Positions 23,356 through 32,301 of a DNA stretch of 40,452 bases are shown in pieces (the stretch's first letter is position 1; each line of letters opens with the position of its first letter). This DNA is from Gammaproteobacteria bacterium. GTDB lineage: Bacteria > Pseudomonadota > Gammaproteobacteria > Pseudomonadales > Azotimanducaceae. Made by a program: the position numbers and the translations under genes. Under the pieces are notes generated by a model, which worked only from the letters and a program-made list of their open reading frames with translations, did not search any database and was not told the DNA's origin. The stretch lies in contig JAPUIA010000245.1 of the NCBI GenBank assembly GCA_027297435.1, forward strand, positions 1 to 40,452. The letters run 5' to 3'.

Positions 23356-23514
23356 ATGCAGGCACAATACCGAGCGCAAATGCTGAGCGTCAGGGTGCAA
23401 CTCATGCTCGAAATAGTGTGTCCTCCAGGTCGTGGCCACTCCATGTTGTCGGAACAGCCCAACGCCGTACTCGATGCGTTGATAGGCATCGTTCCTCAGC
23501 ACGGCGACTGGTAG
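23356..23514 (+). pseudogene. Possible C-terminal relic of an alpha/beta hydrolase
   Basis: A 52-codon frame opens at ATG 23356 and contains PPGRGHSMLSEQP followed by NAVLDALIGIV before TAG. The Gly-His and EQPxAVxxAL pattern is what surrounds the catalytic His at the end of many alpha/beta hydrolases. Nothing upstream in this frame resembles the rest of such a gene, and it overlaps the region upstream of the selenoprotein gene. It is probably a relic. Confidence 0.3.
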
Positions 23515-23547
23515 AGTAGTCCAAGACATTGCATTCGGTGTACCGAC

Positions 23548-24240
23548 GTGATCGAGATACTCTTCGCCAGCGTACTGTTTCTTGTTACCCACCTTGGAAT
23601 TAGCAGCACGCCGCTGCGCGGTAGTTTGGTTGGCGTGCTGACAGAGCGCGGGTTCTTGGGCGTTTATTCCTTGGTGGCGCTCGCGACGCTCGTCTACTTG
23701 ATCATGGTGTACGGGGACGCTACACGCTACGACTACCTGTGGTCGCCGGACCCGAATCTCTACTGGGCGCCCAAGATCCTCATGGTCTTTGCACTGATCT
23801 TCCTGTTGGGCGGCTTCATGGTGAAAAACCCGACGACTGTCGGTCTAGAGGGGGCGCTAGACGATCCGGCGCAGCTAGCGGGGCTCACCAGGGGCATGAA
23901 CCGTATTACTCGCCACCCGTTCCAGTGGGGCGTCGTGCTGTGGGCCGCCTCGCATATCGTCGCCAATGGTGATGTGGTCTCCATCGTGTTCTTCACGACG
24001 TTTCTCGTGCTGTCGTTGGCCGGCAGCTTCCTGATCGACCTAAAAAAGGCCCGGGTGCTGGGTGATCGTTGGGCGCCGTTTGCAGCGGCCACCTCGAACG
24101 TTCCCTTCGTTGCCATCATCTCCGGGCGCAACCAGCTGGTGTTCAAGGAATTGCTGGTACCCATCGGCGTCGCGCTCGCCGTCTACGTGGCGCTGTTCTG
24201 GACGCACGAGTGGATCTCCGGTGTCGGCGTCTATTGGTGA
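23548..24240 (+). CDS. NnrU family membrane protein
   Basis: A 230-aa integral membrane protein with six or seven hydrophobic segments. The family motif RITRHPFQWGVVLWAASH is seen after the third segment, and LIDLKKARVLGDRWAPFAAATS follows near residue 160-180. NnrU was named from denitrification clusters, but its biochemical role is unsettled, and related proteins include isoprenoid-type membrane methyltransferases and isomerases. No denitrification genes are near. The start is GTG at 23548. The 3' end overlaps the convergent hydrolase gene by 10 bp. Confidence 0.9.
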   Translation: MIEILFASVLFLVTHLGISSTPLRGSLVGVLTERGFLGVYSLVALATLVYLIMVYGDATRYDYLWSPDPNLYWAPKILMVFALIFLLGGFMVKNPTTVGLEGALDDPAQLAGLTRGMNRITRHPFQWGVVLWAASHIVANGDVVSIVFFTTFLVLSLAGSFLIDLKKARVLGDRWAPFAAATSNVPFVAIISGRNQLVFKELLVPIGVALAVYVALFWTHEWISGVGVYW

Positions 24241-24845
24241 GGCCTCTGTTGCCGAGCGGATAGAACCTCGTCGATCGCAGTGCCAAGCTGATCTTGCGCA
24301 CCCATGAAGAAATGATTGGCGCCTTGGATAAGGTGCGACTCGACGTCTTGCCAACGAGCCAGAGCATCGTTGTCGATGAATTCGTCGACGTCACCGGCAA
24401 ACACGTCCACGGGGCACCCTGGCCCTCGGCCGTCAAATTCCATGAATCCCACCGGCGGCGCCACGAGCAGCACGCGTCGTGGCGCCTCGGTCAGGGGTAA
24501 TGCCTTCCACACCACATTGGCGCCAAACGAGTAGCCACCCAACCAAAGGTCGCGCGCCTCGTATTCGGTCTTCAACCAGGCAATAGCGGCCAAGAGATCT
24601 TGCACCTCGCCGGAACCATTGTCGTAATCGCCGGCGCTCGCGCCCACGCCGCGGAAGTTGAATCGGAGGGTGGCCACGTCACACCGTTGACAGGCAGTTG
24701 CGAGTACGTCGAGCACGGTATCGAACATGTTGCCGCCGTATTGAGGGTGGGGGTGGCAGAGGACGGCGAAGTTTTCCGGGGCCTCTCCAGTAGCGTCGAG
24801 CATCGCCTCGAGGACACCGGTAGGACCTGGAATGTTGATGTTCAT
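24231..24845 (-). CDS. Alpha/beta hydrolase (KANL3/Tex30-like)
   Basis: A 204-aa cytoplasmic hydrolase. The nucleophile is S106 in GGYSFGAN. An oxyanion-side loop HPHPQYGGNM is at 31-40. The acid is probably in VDVFAGDVDEFID, and the catalytic His is in GANHFF near residue 178. The pattern RFNFRGVGASAGDYDNG is typical of this small family. The substrate is unknown. ATG at 24845 was preferred to the 12-codon longer frame because the conserved beta-strand starts right after it. Confidence 0.88.
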   Translation of the reverse strand: MNINIPGPTGVLEAMLDATGEAPENFAVLCHPHPQYGGNMFDTVLDVLATACQRCDVATLRFNFRGVGASAGDYDNGSGEVQDLLAAIAWLKTEYEARDLWLGGYSFGANVVWKALPLTEAPRRVLLVAPPVGFMEFDGRGPGCPVDVFAGDVDEFIDNDALARWQDVESHLIQGANHFFMGAQDQLGTAIDEVLSARQQRPHQ

Positions 24846-24984
24846 CAGGTGAGCATACTCAGTAGAAGATCGGACAGGCACTTGAAATTTTGGCTCAAAT
24901 CCCTATGTTTGCGCATCCGAACCCGCGCGAAGAACCGCGCTTGGTGGGTTCGTTGGTCGAAATAATCCTCGATGGTGGGCTGCG

Positions 24985-25884
24985 ATGATTGAAGTGAATC
25001 AGCTGACTCGTCGCTACGGTGATTTCGTAGCGGTCGAGGACGTGTCTTTTAGGATCGAACCTGGCGAGATTGTCGGTTTGCTGGGCCACAATGGCGCCGG
25101 CAAGACGACGATCATGAAGATGTTGACCGGTTATCTGGAGCCGAGCTCGGGAAGCGTGCTCTTCGATGGTCTCGAGGTCGAAAAAGACCCCGTGCGTGTG
25201 CAGCAGAACCTGGGCTACCTCCCGGAGAACCTGCCGTTGTATCCCGAACTCACCGTTATGGATTATCTGCAATACGCAGCGGAACTTCGTCAGATAGACG
25301 CCCGCCACGCCGTGGCGCGTGTCATTGACGCGACAGAACTACGGGACAAAGCCCTCGATCCGATCAGCACGCTGTCGAGGGGCTACCGGCAACGGGTCGG
25401 TGTGGCTCAGGCAATTCTGCATCGGCCACGCTTTCTCATCTTGGACGAACCCACCAGCGGCTTGGATCCGGGTCAGACGCAACATATGCGGCAATTGATT
25501 CACGATCTAGCGGTGTCGGCGACCGTCATTCTGTCGACGCACATCATGCAGGAAGTCGCCGCCATCTGTGATCGTGCCTTGATCTTGCGAAACGGACGGC
25601 TGGTCTTGGACGAACGCTTGCAGGATTTGCGAGCGACGCAACAACTGAATCTGCAAACCGGCCCAGCGGTCCTCGTCGGTGAGTTGATCGACAACGGTGT
25701 CGCGAGTCTGGGTGATGGACGTTGGCTCATCGACGTTGTCGGAGACGTCAAGGCCGAAGCCGACAACATTGCCAAGACCCTGATTGGCGCGAGTGCGCCG
25801 ATCTATGAGCTGTCCCCGGCTCAGCGTGATCTGGAGACGATTTTCCGAGAGGTGAACGAGGAGGTCGCAAACGATGCGGATTGA
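24985..25884 (+). CDS. ABC transporter ATP-binding protein (GldA-like)
   Basis: A 299-aa ATPase. Walker A GHNGAGKTT is at 34-42. The signature loop reads LSRGYRQRVG near 130-139, Walker B LILDEPTSGLD follows, and the switch His is in STHIMQEV. LSRGYRQR in place of LSGGQ is common in the GldA/NatA-type group. It energises the permease encoded next, whose ATG lies inside the end of this gene (11-bp overlap). It is cytoplasmic and membrane-associated. Confidence 0.94.
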   Translation: MIEVNQLTRRYGDFVAVEDVSFRIEPGEIVGLLGHNGAGKTTIMKMLTGYLEPSSGSVLFDGLEVEKDPVRVQQNLGYLPENLPLYPELTVMDYLQYAAELRQIDARHAVARVIDATELRDKALDPISTLSRGYRQRVGVAQAILHRPRFLILDEPTSGLDPGQTQHMRQLIHDLAVSATVILSTHIMQEVAAICDRALILRNGRLVLDERLQDLRATQQLNLQTGPAVLVGELIDNGVASLGDGRWLIDVVGDVKAEADNIAKTLIGASAPIYELSPAQRDLETIFREVNEEVANDAD

Positions 25885-28795
25885 CGTTGTTAGGAGGATC
25901 GCGAGCAAAGAACGAATGTTGTTCTTCGCCTCTCCGGTCGGCTATCTGTTTCTAGCGGCGTTCTTGAGTGTCACGCTGTTCGTCTTCTTCTGGGTTGAGG
26001 CGTACTTCGCGCGAAACGTAGCGGACGTGCGTCCCATGTTCGAATGGATGCCGGTACTTCTCATCTTCTTGTCATCGGCACTCACCATGCGTATGTGGAG
26101 TGAGGAGCGACGGGTGGGCACCCTGGAATTTGTGCTCACCGTTCCGGCGAGCACCTGGGAGTTTGTAATCGGCAAGTTTCTGGCTTGCTGGGCGCTGTTG
26201 GCGATTGCGTTGTTGCTCACGCTGCCGTTACCGGCAAGTGTGGCGTTCATCGCCAACTTGGATTGGGGACCGGTGTGGGCCGGCTATGTCGCCGCGCTCT
26301 TGTTGGGAGGCGCCTACATTGCCATCGGCCTCTTCGTCAGTGCGCGCACCGACAGCCAAATCGTGAGCCTGATCGGCGCCAGTTTTGCCTGCGGACTATT
26401 TTATCTGGCGGGCAGCCCACTGCTCACCGATCTCGTGTCGGGTGGCATCGCCGACGTGTTGCGGGGTATCGGTTCCGGCTCCAGGTTCGAATCCATCACG
26501 CGCGGCGTGTTGGACGTACGAGACCTCTACTACTACGTCTCCCTGGGCGTCGTGTTTCTAACGCTGAATGTTTACGGGCTCGAGGTACAACGTTGGGCGC
26601 ACGACGGAGACCGCGGTAGGCACCGCGCATGGATGTTGGGTACCGCGCTGTTGGTGGGCAACCTGTTAGTCGTCAACGTGTGGCTCAACTCGTTCGGTTT
26701 TTTGCGTGTCGACGTAACCGAAGGACGCATCTATTCGGTCTCGGAAGCGACGCGAAACTACCTGCGCCAGCTCAAAGAACCGCTCTTCATCCGCGGTTAC
26801 TTCAGCAGTAAGACCCACCCGCTGCTGGCGCCGCTCGTGCCGCGGATGCGTGACCTGCTGAAGGAGTTCGAGGCGGCCGGTGGCAGCAATATCAAGGTGG
26901 AGGTCATCGATCCTGCGGAGTATCCAGAGCTCGAAGATGAAGCCAACACCAAATATGGCATTCGTCCCGTGCCGTTTCAGGTGGCGGATCGTTACCAGGC
27001 GAGCTTGGTCAACTCGTACTTCGACGTACTGTTGAGCTACGGAGATGAGTACGAGGTCTTGAGTTTCCGCGACCTGATCGAGGTCAAGGTGATTGGCGAA
27101 TCGGACCTGGACGTGCAGCTCAAAAATCCCGAATACGACCTGACCCGCTCGATCAAAAAGATTCTGTACGGTTTTCAGGGTGGCAGCAGTGTGTTCGCCA
27201 ACATTCAGGATTCCGTGCGGTTCACGGGATATCTGTCTAGCGATGAGCGTTTGCCGGAAGCGTTGGCGGAGTATCGCGCCGTTCTCGAAGGTGTGTTGGC
27301 AGAGCTCGCGGAAGAGAGCGACGGCAAGCTAACCGTAGAGATTGTCGACCCGGAAGCGGGAGACGGCAGTGTCGCGCAAGAGATTGCGGTCAACTACGGT
27401 TTTCAGCCGATGGCGGCGAGCCTGTTCGACACCAATTATTTCTATTTTTATTTGACGCTTGCCGATGACGCGACGGTGGTGCAGGTGCCGCTGCCGGAAG
27501 CGCTGTCGACGGAAGCTACGAAACGCGGTATCGAGGAAGGGTTGAAGCGATTTGCGAGCGGCTTGTTGCGCACCATCGCGTTGGTGACACCGCCCACACC
27601 ACCGCCGTATATGGCTCAACAAGGCATCGCCGGCAATCAGTTCTCACAGCTTCGGAGTACGCTCGCCAACGATCTCGATGTGGAGACCACCGATCTTCAA
27701 GACGGTAGCGTGCCCGATAGTGCAGATCTTCTGATGATCGTCGATCCCAAAAATCTAGATGCAAAGCAAGTCTTCGCCATCGACCAGTTCTTGATGAAAG
27801 GGGGCACCGTGATCGTCGCGGCCGGCGCGTTTGATGCGACGTTCACGCAACAGTCGCTGACGGCGGCGCCGAGCAATACAGGGCTTACCGATTGGTTGCG
27901 TCATCACGGGCTGAATCTCGGCGAGAGCATGGTCATGGATCCGCAAAATGCGGCGTTTCCGGTGCCGGTCACCCGTCAGAGTGGCGGCTTCAGCTTCCAG
28001 GAACTGGTGATGTTGGACTATCCGTACTTCCCCGACATCCGCGTGCCGGGGCTCAACGAAGACTCGCCGATCACGGCGGGCCTGCCGCAGGTGACGCTGG
28101 CGTGGGCATCGCCGATTGAGCTAGACGAGGAGGCCAACGCCCAACGCGAGGTATTGGAGCTCCTCAAGACCTCCGAGAGTAGCTGGTTGTCTTCTGGTAT
28201 CGACGTGATGCCGCGAGTCAACGAGATGGGTTTGAGCGGCTTTGAACCTGAGGGAGATCTCGGCAGCCGTTTGGTCGGGGTTGCGGTCATCGGGCGCTTT
28301 GATTCGTTTTTCAAGGGCCAAGAATCGCCGCTTTTACCAGGCCAAGAACCAGATCTGGAATCCGAAATCGAACCCGACGAGGATGAGGCTGACGAGGCCA
28401 CGGATGACGAGGACACGTTGGGGGTGGTGAGTACCGTCATCGAAAGGTCACCGGAATCGGCGCGTTTGTTCCTGTTTAGCTCGAGTAGTTTTCTGGCGGA
28501 CCAGACGTTGCGGATGGTCGGTTCATCGGACGGAACCCTCTATGCCAGCTCCGTGGAGTTGATGTTGAATGTGGTGGACTGGTCCTTGGAGGATCAAAGT
28601 CTGTTGGGCATCCGTTCGCGCGGCAACTTCAACCGCACGTTGCCGCCGCTGACCAACACCGAGCAATCGGTCGTCGAGTATCTGAACTACGGATTGGCAT
28701 TCCTCGGCATCGGAGGGGTGTTCGTCCTCTATCGGCGTCGCACGGTTCGATTGCGAGGCGTCTATCGAAGTTGGATTGAAGGAGAAGCCGCGTGA
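25874..28795 (+). CDS. ABC permease fused to GldG-like auxiliary domain
   Basis: A 973-aa membrane protein made of two units usually encoded separately. Residues 1 to about 240 form an ABC-2 type permease with six hydrophobic segments (GldF-like). From about 250, one membrane anchor (MLGTALLVGNLLVVNVWLNS) leads into a large periplasmic domain of the GldG/ABC_transp_aux type (VDVTEGRIYSVSEATRNYLR, DPAEYPELEDEANTKYG, RSIKKILYGF). A final membrane segment lies near 935-955. An acidic stretch near 830-850 (EPDEDEADEATDDEDT) is low complexity. In Bacteroidetes such proteins serve gliding and secretion; in Proteobacteria the role is unknown. Confidence 0.9.
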   Translation: MRIDVVRRIASKERMLFFASPVGYLFLAAFLSVTLFVFFWVEAYFARNVADVRPMFEWMPVLLIFLSSALTMRMWSEERRVGTLEFVLTVPASTWEFVIGKFLACWALLAIALLLTLPLPASVAFIANLDWGPVWAGYVAALLLGGAYIAIGLFVSARTDSQIVSLIGASFACGLFYLAGSPLLTDLVSGGIADVLRGIGSGSRFESITRGVLDVRDLYYYVSLGVVFLTLNVYGLEVQRWAHDGDRGRHRAWMLGTALLVGNLLVVNVWLNSFGFLRVDVTEGRIYSVSEATRNYLRQLKEPLFIRGYFSSKTHPLLAPLVPRMRDLLKEFEAAGGSNIKVEVIDPAEYPELEDEANTKYGIRPVPFQVADRYQASLVNSYFDVLLSYGDEYEVLSFRDLIEVKVIGESDLDVQLKNPEYDLTRSIKKILYGFQGGSSVFANIQDSVRFTGYLSSDERLPEALAEYRAVLEGVLAELAEESDGKLTVEIVDPEAGDGSVAQEIAVNYGFQPMAASLFDTNYFYFYLTLADDATVVQVPLPEALSTEATKRGIEEGLKRFASGLLRTIALVTPPTPPPYMAQQGIAGNQFSQLRSTLANDLDVETTDLQDGSVPDSADLLMIVDPKNLDAKQVFAIDQFLMKGGTVIVAAGAFDATFTQQSLTAAPSNTGLTDWLRHHGLNLGESMVMDPQNAAFPVPVTRQSGGFSFQELVMLDYPYFPDIRVPGLNEDSPITAGLPQVTLAWASPIELDEEANAQREVLELLKTSESSWLSSGIDVMPRVNEMGLSGFEPEGDLGSRLVGVAVIGRFDSFFKGQESPLLPGQEPDLESEIEPDEDEADEATDDEDTLGVVSTVIERSPESARLFLFSSSSFLADQTLRMVGSSDGTLYASSVELMLNVVDWSLEDQSLLGIRSRGNFNRTLPPLTNTEQSVVEYLNYGLAFLGIGGVFVLYRRRTVRLRGVYRSWIEGEAA

Positions 28796-29700
28796 ACGAT
28801 AAGCTCGGATTGTTAGGCGCCGTGTTGGTCGTGCAGCTCCTCGTGGTGGCAGCGCTCGTGATCGACGATGCGCTCGGCAGCGCTGCTACGGCGCCGTCGT
28901 TGCTGTCGTTTGATCCCGATGAGGTCGTCAAATTCAACGTTTCGACGCTCGAGGACAGCGTCCACTTGTACAAGGACGAACACGGCTGGCACCTCGACGA
29001 CGATCTACCGGCCGACGATGCGAAAGTCGGTAAAGTGCTCGACAAGCTGGCCAACGTATCTGCACCCTGGCCAGTCGCAACCAGCAGCGACTCCGCCGAG
29101 CGATTCGAAGTTACCGAGACGAACTTCCAGCGGCGCTTGGTACTCGAGAGCACCGAAGCTACCCTTGCCGATCTGATGTTGGGGACGTCGCCGGGCTATC
29201 GACGTGTCCACGTTCGAGCGGAAGGCGAAGACGAGGTCTACAGCGTTGATTTCTCGAATTACGAAGTTCCGATCGATATCGATCAATGGCTCGACAAGAC
29301 TTTGTTGCAAGCTTCCGGCACGATTTCTAGGTTAGCGCTCGAGGCGTCGTGGCAGCTTGCCAACGAGGATGAGGGCTGGCTGATCGACGGTATCGCGGCC
29401 GATCAAGAGACGGCGTCGGATCTCATAGATCGCTTTGCCGATTTGCGCGTGCTGGGGGTAGGTGAAGCCAGCGGCGAGCTCAAAGGCACGTTCATCGTGA
29501 CCGATGCATCGGGCGAGCACCGGTTGCAGATGTTCCATGAGGCGGAGGAGGACGACTATTACGTCACATCCGATCGCGTCCCAGGTCGGTTCGAGATTGC
29601 AACCTATATCGCCGAACAAATGTTGGTCGAGTCGAGTGAGCTGTTGCCCGACGTGGCTGATGACGACGAGTCCGGTGCGGATGCCGACACGGATGGTTGA
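28792..29700 (+). CDS. DUF4340 domain protein of Gld-type ABC operon
   Basis: A 302-aa protein with one N-terminal membrane anchor (LGLLGAVLVVQLLVVAALVI) and a periplasmic domain of repeated beta units, including HLYKDEHGWHLDDD, LMLGTSPGYRRVHVRAEGE and WLIDGIAADQETASDLID, as in DUF4340. It ends in an acidic tail. DUF4340 genes commonly follow GldF/GldG-type genes. The GTG start overlaps the permease stop (GTGA), so it is co-translated. It probably forms a periplasmic accessory part of the transporter. Confidence 0.85.
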   Translation: MNDKLGLLGAVLVVQLLVVAALVIDDALGSAATAPSLLSFDPDEVVKFNVSTLEDSVHLYKDEHGWHLDDDLPADDAKVGKVLDKLANVSAPWPVATSSDSAERFEVTETNFQRRLVLESTEATLADLMLGTSPGYRRVHVRAEGEDEVYSVDFSNYEVPIDIDQWLDKTLLQASGTISRLALEASWQLANEDEGWLIDGIAADQETASDLIDRFADLRVLGVGEASGELKGTFIVTDASGEHRLQMFHEAEEDDYYVTSDRVPGRFEIATYIAEQMLVESSELLPDVADDDESGADADTDG

Positions 29701-29731
29701 GTCGCACCCTCCCCGGTTCTAAGCTCCGGTG

Positions 29732-30487
29732 ATGCATAAGTTGCTTCTGCCGCTGATGTTGCTGGCGGGCTGCGCAGGCGTCCCCGACAAAGGTTCGTGG
29801 GGCGGTCATTGGCCGCAGCTCGATCATGTCGGTCAAGCGGCCCTGAACGCGGCCAAAAACCCGAACACGTGGTTGCCGCTGGTCGGGGCGGCGGTGTTGA
29901 GTATCGACGACTATGATCAAGAGTTGTCCGAGAAACTGGCTGAGCAACGACCGTTGTTTGGATCCAATTCGAAGGTTGCGGCCAACACTCTGCGCAACGT
30001 CGTGGTATCGAGCTACTTGCTGACAGCGCTTGCGACGCCTAGCGCCAATTTCCAGGACAAATTGAGTGGCATGGCGGTGGGGATTGTGACGCTTGTCGGG
30101 CAAGATCGCGTGGTTGAAGGAATCAAGGATGTGATCGAGCGGGAACGCCCGAGTGGTGGAGATCGCAGTTTCCCATCCGGCCATGCGTCTCTCGCTTCTA
30201 GCGCTGCAACGCTAACTGAGCGCAACCTCGACTACATCGGCATGCCATCGTGGGCGCGTACCGCGGCGTCCGCTAGCGTGCGTGCGCTGGCGATCGGTAC
30301 CGGTTGGGCGCGGGTGGAAGCTGGCAAGCATCACGTCGGCGATGTGTTGGCAGGTTATGCCCTCGGCCACTTTTTTGCCGCTTTCATGCACGAGGCCTTC
30401 ATCGAAGATCGCTTACCGGGGGCAGAGCTCAGCTTCCACCCGGTCGAATCCGGTGGCGCGTTGCGACTGACCTTGCCGCTGCGCTAG
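29732..30487 (+). CDS. PAP2 family phosphatase, probable lipoprotein
   Basis: A 251-aa phosphatidic-acid-phosphatase-type enzyme. The signal peptide has a lipobox LLAGC. The three phosphatase motifs are present: KDVIERERPSG, SFPSGHAS and KHHVGDVLAG, with the catalytic His residues in motifs 2 and 3. The usual long hydrophobic helices are weak, so it resembles the soluble periplasmic or outer-membrane-anchored acid phosphatase branch. Its substrate could be lipid phosphates or small phosphate esters. ATG at 29732 was chosen; GTG lies directly in front. Confidence 0.87.
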   Translation: MHKLLLPLMLLAGCAGVPDKGSWGGHWPQLDHVGQAALNAAKNPNTWLPLVGAAVLSIDDYDQELSEKLAEQRPLFGSNSKVAANTLRNVVVSSYLLTALATPSANFQDKLSGMAVGIVTLVGQDRVVEGIKDVIERERPSGGDRSFPSGHASLASSAATLTERNLDYIGMPSWARTAASASVRALAIGTGWARVEAGKHHVGDVLAGYALGHFFAAFMHEAFIEDRLPGAELSFHPVESGGALRLTLPLR

Positions 30488-30501
30488 CTGCCGGCTGCGG
30501 G

Positions 30502-32043
30502 TCATGCTTCGGTACAGCACACCATGTTGCGGCCGTTGTTCTTTGCACGATAGAGCGCTTGGTCCGCGTGTTTCAGAATGTGGTCGACCTGGCCGCTTGC
30601 CTGACGGATGGTGGCTACACCGATGCTGGCGGTAACCCAAATTTGATTGCCGTGATCGTCGAGATGGGGCTCATCGGCAATCGCCTGGCGTAGTCGTTGG
30701 GCAATTTTTACGGCTCCTGCCTGAGTGGTTTCCGGAAGTAGCAATGCGAACTCTTCGCCACCGAGACGGGCGGCTACATCGTTGACCCGTTTGATGGCTA
30801 TGGATACGTCGGCGACACCTTGTAACACCCGATCGCCCACGTCATGACCGTAGCTGTCGTTGACCTTTTTGAAATGGTCGAGATCGAACAACAGCACCGA
30901 AAGGCTCGAGCCGTGACGTTGCACCCTTTCGGCTTCCTCTTTCAAGCGTTCGAAGAAAGTCCGGCGGGTGTACAGGCCGGTAAGCGCGTCGGTATGTGCG
31001 ATACGTTCGAGCTCTCTTTTCATCTTGCCGAGCCGTCGCTCCTGCTCACGACGCGTAGTGATATCGCGAAACACGAGCACCACATCGGACTCGGGATTGT
31101 TGCGATCGAGGGCCGATGAAGTCACATCATAGGCACGATCGTACAGGGTCAATTCTTTCGATTGACTCGAAAGCAAAGCGGCCAAGGGCATCGTGCGGAT
31201 GTACTCGGTGATCGAATGTTTGCTCAACTGTTCGCGGTCGACACGTAACATGTTCAAACCCGCAGGGTTGATGTCGATGACGCCGCCATCCGTGTTGACG
31301 ACGATGACGCTATCCAACAGTTTTTCGACCACCCATTCTCTATGCACAGGTATATTGTCAAAAAGACCGTAGCGCAGCACGCCGCCGTCGAGTATCAACA
31401 CCGCTACGGCAAAACCGATGGTGGTCATGTCGAACCAGGGTGGGTTCCAAGGCAGCAGGTGGAACAGGTTTGCGAGAGAGACGATGATGGGTGCGAAGAT
31501 CACGGCCAAGAGCGGCTTGTACGTGTGGCTGAACTCCGAAATCGAAAATGCCAGGATCGCCGTTGCGCTGACCAGCAGAACGTAGGAATACACGGTGTGA
31601 ACGTAGAACCACGGCCCCGGCACGGTATCCAGCCCGGCGTAGCCTCGTGCGAAGGTTAGATGAACGTCGGACCAGATGAGTTGGTGCCATTCGTTGGACA
31701 TCACGAGGCAGATGGTGATGAATGGAACCACGCAGACGGTATTGAGCAACCAGCGTGGCGCCTTCAACTGCTTGCGGGTGTAGGTCATCGAGAAAATGAA
31801 CCAACACACGGGTGTCATGACGATGCCAAAATAGGCCAGTTTGGCGGCAGCGATCTTGGCCTCGATTTCGGTGAACAGAGAACCGATGAACTGGGCACCC
31901 GACCAGAACATCACGGCGGCTAACAACATGAGTACGGCACTCACGCCGGGTACGTTGTATTTGTTCTGAATACGCACGTAGGCACCGACGCACACGAGCG
32001 CAGCGATGAGAGGCGGTATCGACCAGAACGTTAGTTGAAGCAT
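30502..32043 (-). CDS. Diguanylate cyclase with 7TM sensor and PAS domain
   Basis: A 513-aa signalling protein that makes c-di-GMP. About residues 1-225 are seven hydrophobic helices of the 7TM histidine-kinase-type sensor domain. A PAS domain follows (LLDSVIVVNTDGGVIDINPA to VLVFRDITTRREQE, about 240-350). The GGDEF domain has an intact active site GGEEF at 428-432 and a product-inhibition I-site RVND at 419-422, five residues upstream. No EAL domain is present. ATG at 32043 was preferred because the first helix starts there, though the frame is open to 32136. The 7TM ligand is unknown. Confidence 0.93.
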   Translation of the reverse strand: MLQLTFWSIPPLIAALVCVGAYVRIQNKYNVPGVSAVLMLLAAVMFWSGAQFIGSLFTEIEAKIAAAKLAYFGIVMTPVCWFIFSMTYTRKQLKAPRWLLNTVCVVPFITICLVMSNEWHQLIWSDVHLTFARGYAGLDTVPGPWFYVHTVYSYVLLVSATAILAFSISEFSHTYKPLLAVIFAPIIVSLANLFHLLPWNPPWFDMTTIGFAVAVLILDGGVLRYGLFDNIPVHREWVVEKLLDSVIVVNTDGGVIDINPAGLNMLRVDREQLSKHSITEYIRTMPLAALLSSQSKELTLYDRAYDVTSSALDRNNPESDVVLVFRDITTRREQERRLGKMKRELERIAHTDALTGLYTRRTFFERLKEEAERVQRHGSSLSVLLFDLDHFKKVNDSYGHDVGDRVLQGVADVSIAIKRVNDVAARLGGEEFALLLPETTQAGAVKIAQRLRQAIADEPHLDDHGNQIWVTASIGVATIRQASGQVDHILKHADQALYRAKNNGRNMVCCTEA

Positions 32044-32301
32044 TGCAGGTCGTCCGTTGACTGCAGTCGTTTCGGCATGAAGTTGCGGATACTCGAACTC
32101 GAGATAAAGGGTCTCCGAAAGTGGGTGCCGCCTCAACTCTGGCGGTTCAATTAGTGAACTGCGTCACACTCTGCCCTCTATAAGGAGCATCGAGCCACTC
32201 GGCTAGCTTCTTTACAGCACGCTAACGCGTAACAAGGAACCGATTGATTTTGCTAAGCTCAAAGGGCACAGAGTCGAGTTTGTGGGTTTAGCCCTCGGGC
32301 G

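Noticed and set aside
23320-23592. 90-codon minus-strand frame between the selenoprotein gene and nnrU
   Set aside because: It overlaps the starts of two supported genes and has no recognisable features.
26483-26498. GGTTCGAATCC, a perfect tRNA T-arm-like sequence
   Set aside because: It lies inside the permease gene in a conserved frame; no acceptor stem, anticodon arm or CCA end can be drawn around it.
28345-28430. Acidic low-complexity stretch as a sign of frame error in the permease fusion
   Set aside because: The frame and family-like sequence continue on both sides, so it reads as a disordered insert rather than an error.
32145-32159. GTTCA-N5-TGAAC palindrome in the divergent region between the diguanylate cyclase and HAD genes
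   Set aside because: A single short dyad with no aligned promoter boxes; too weak to call an operator.
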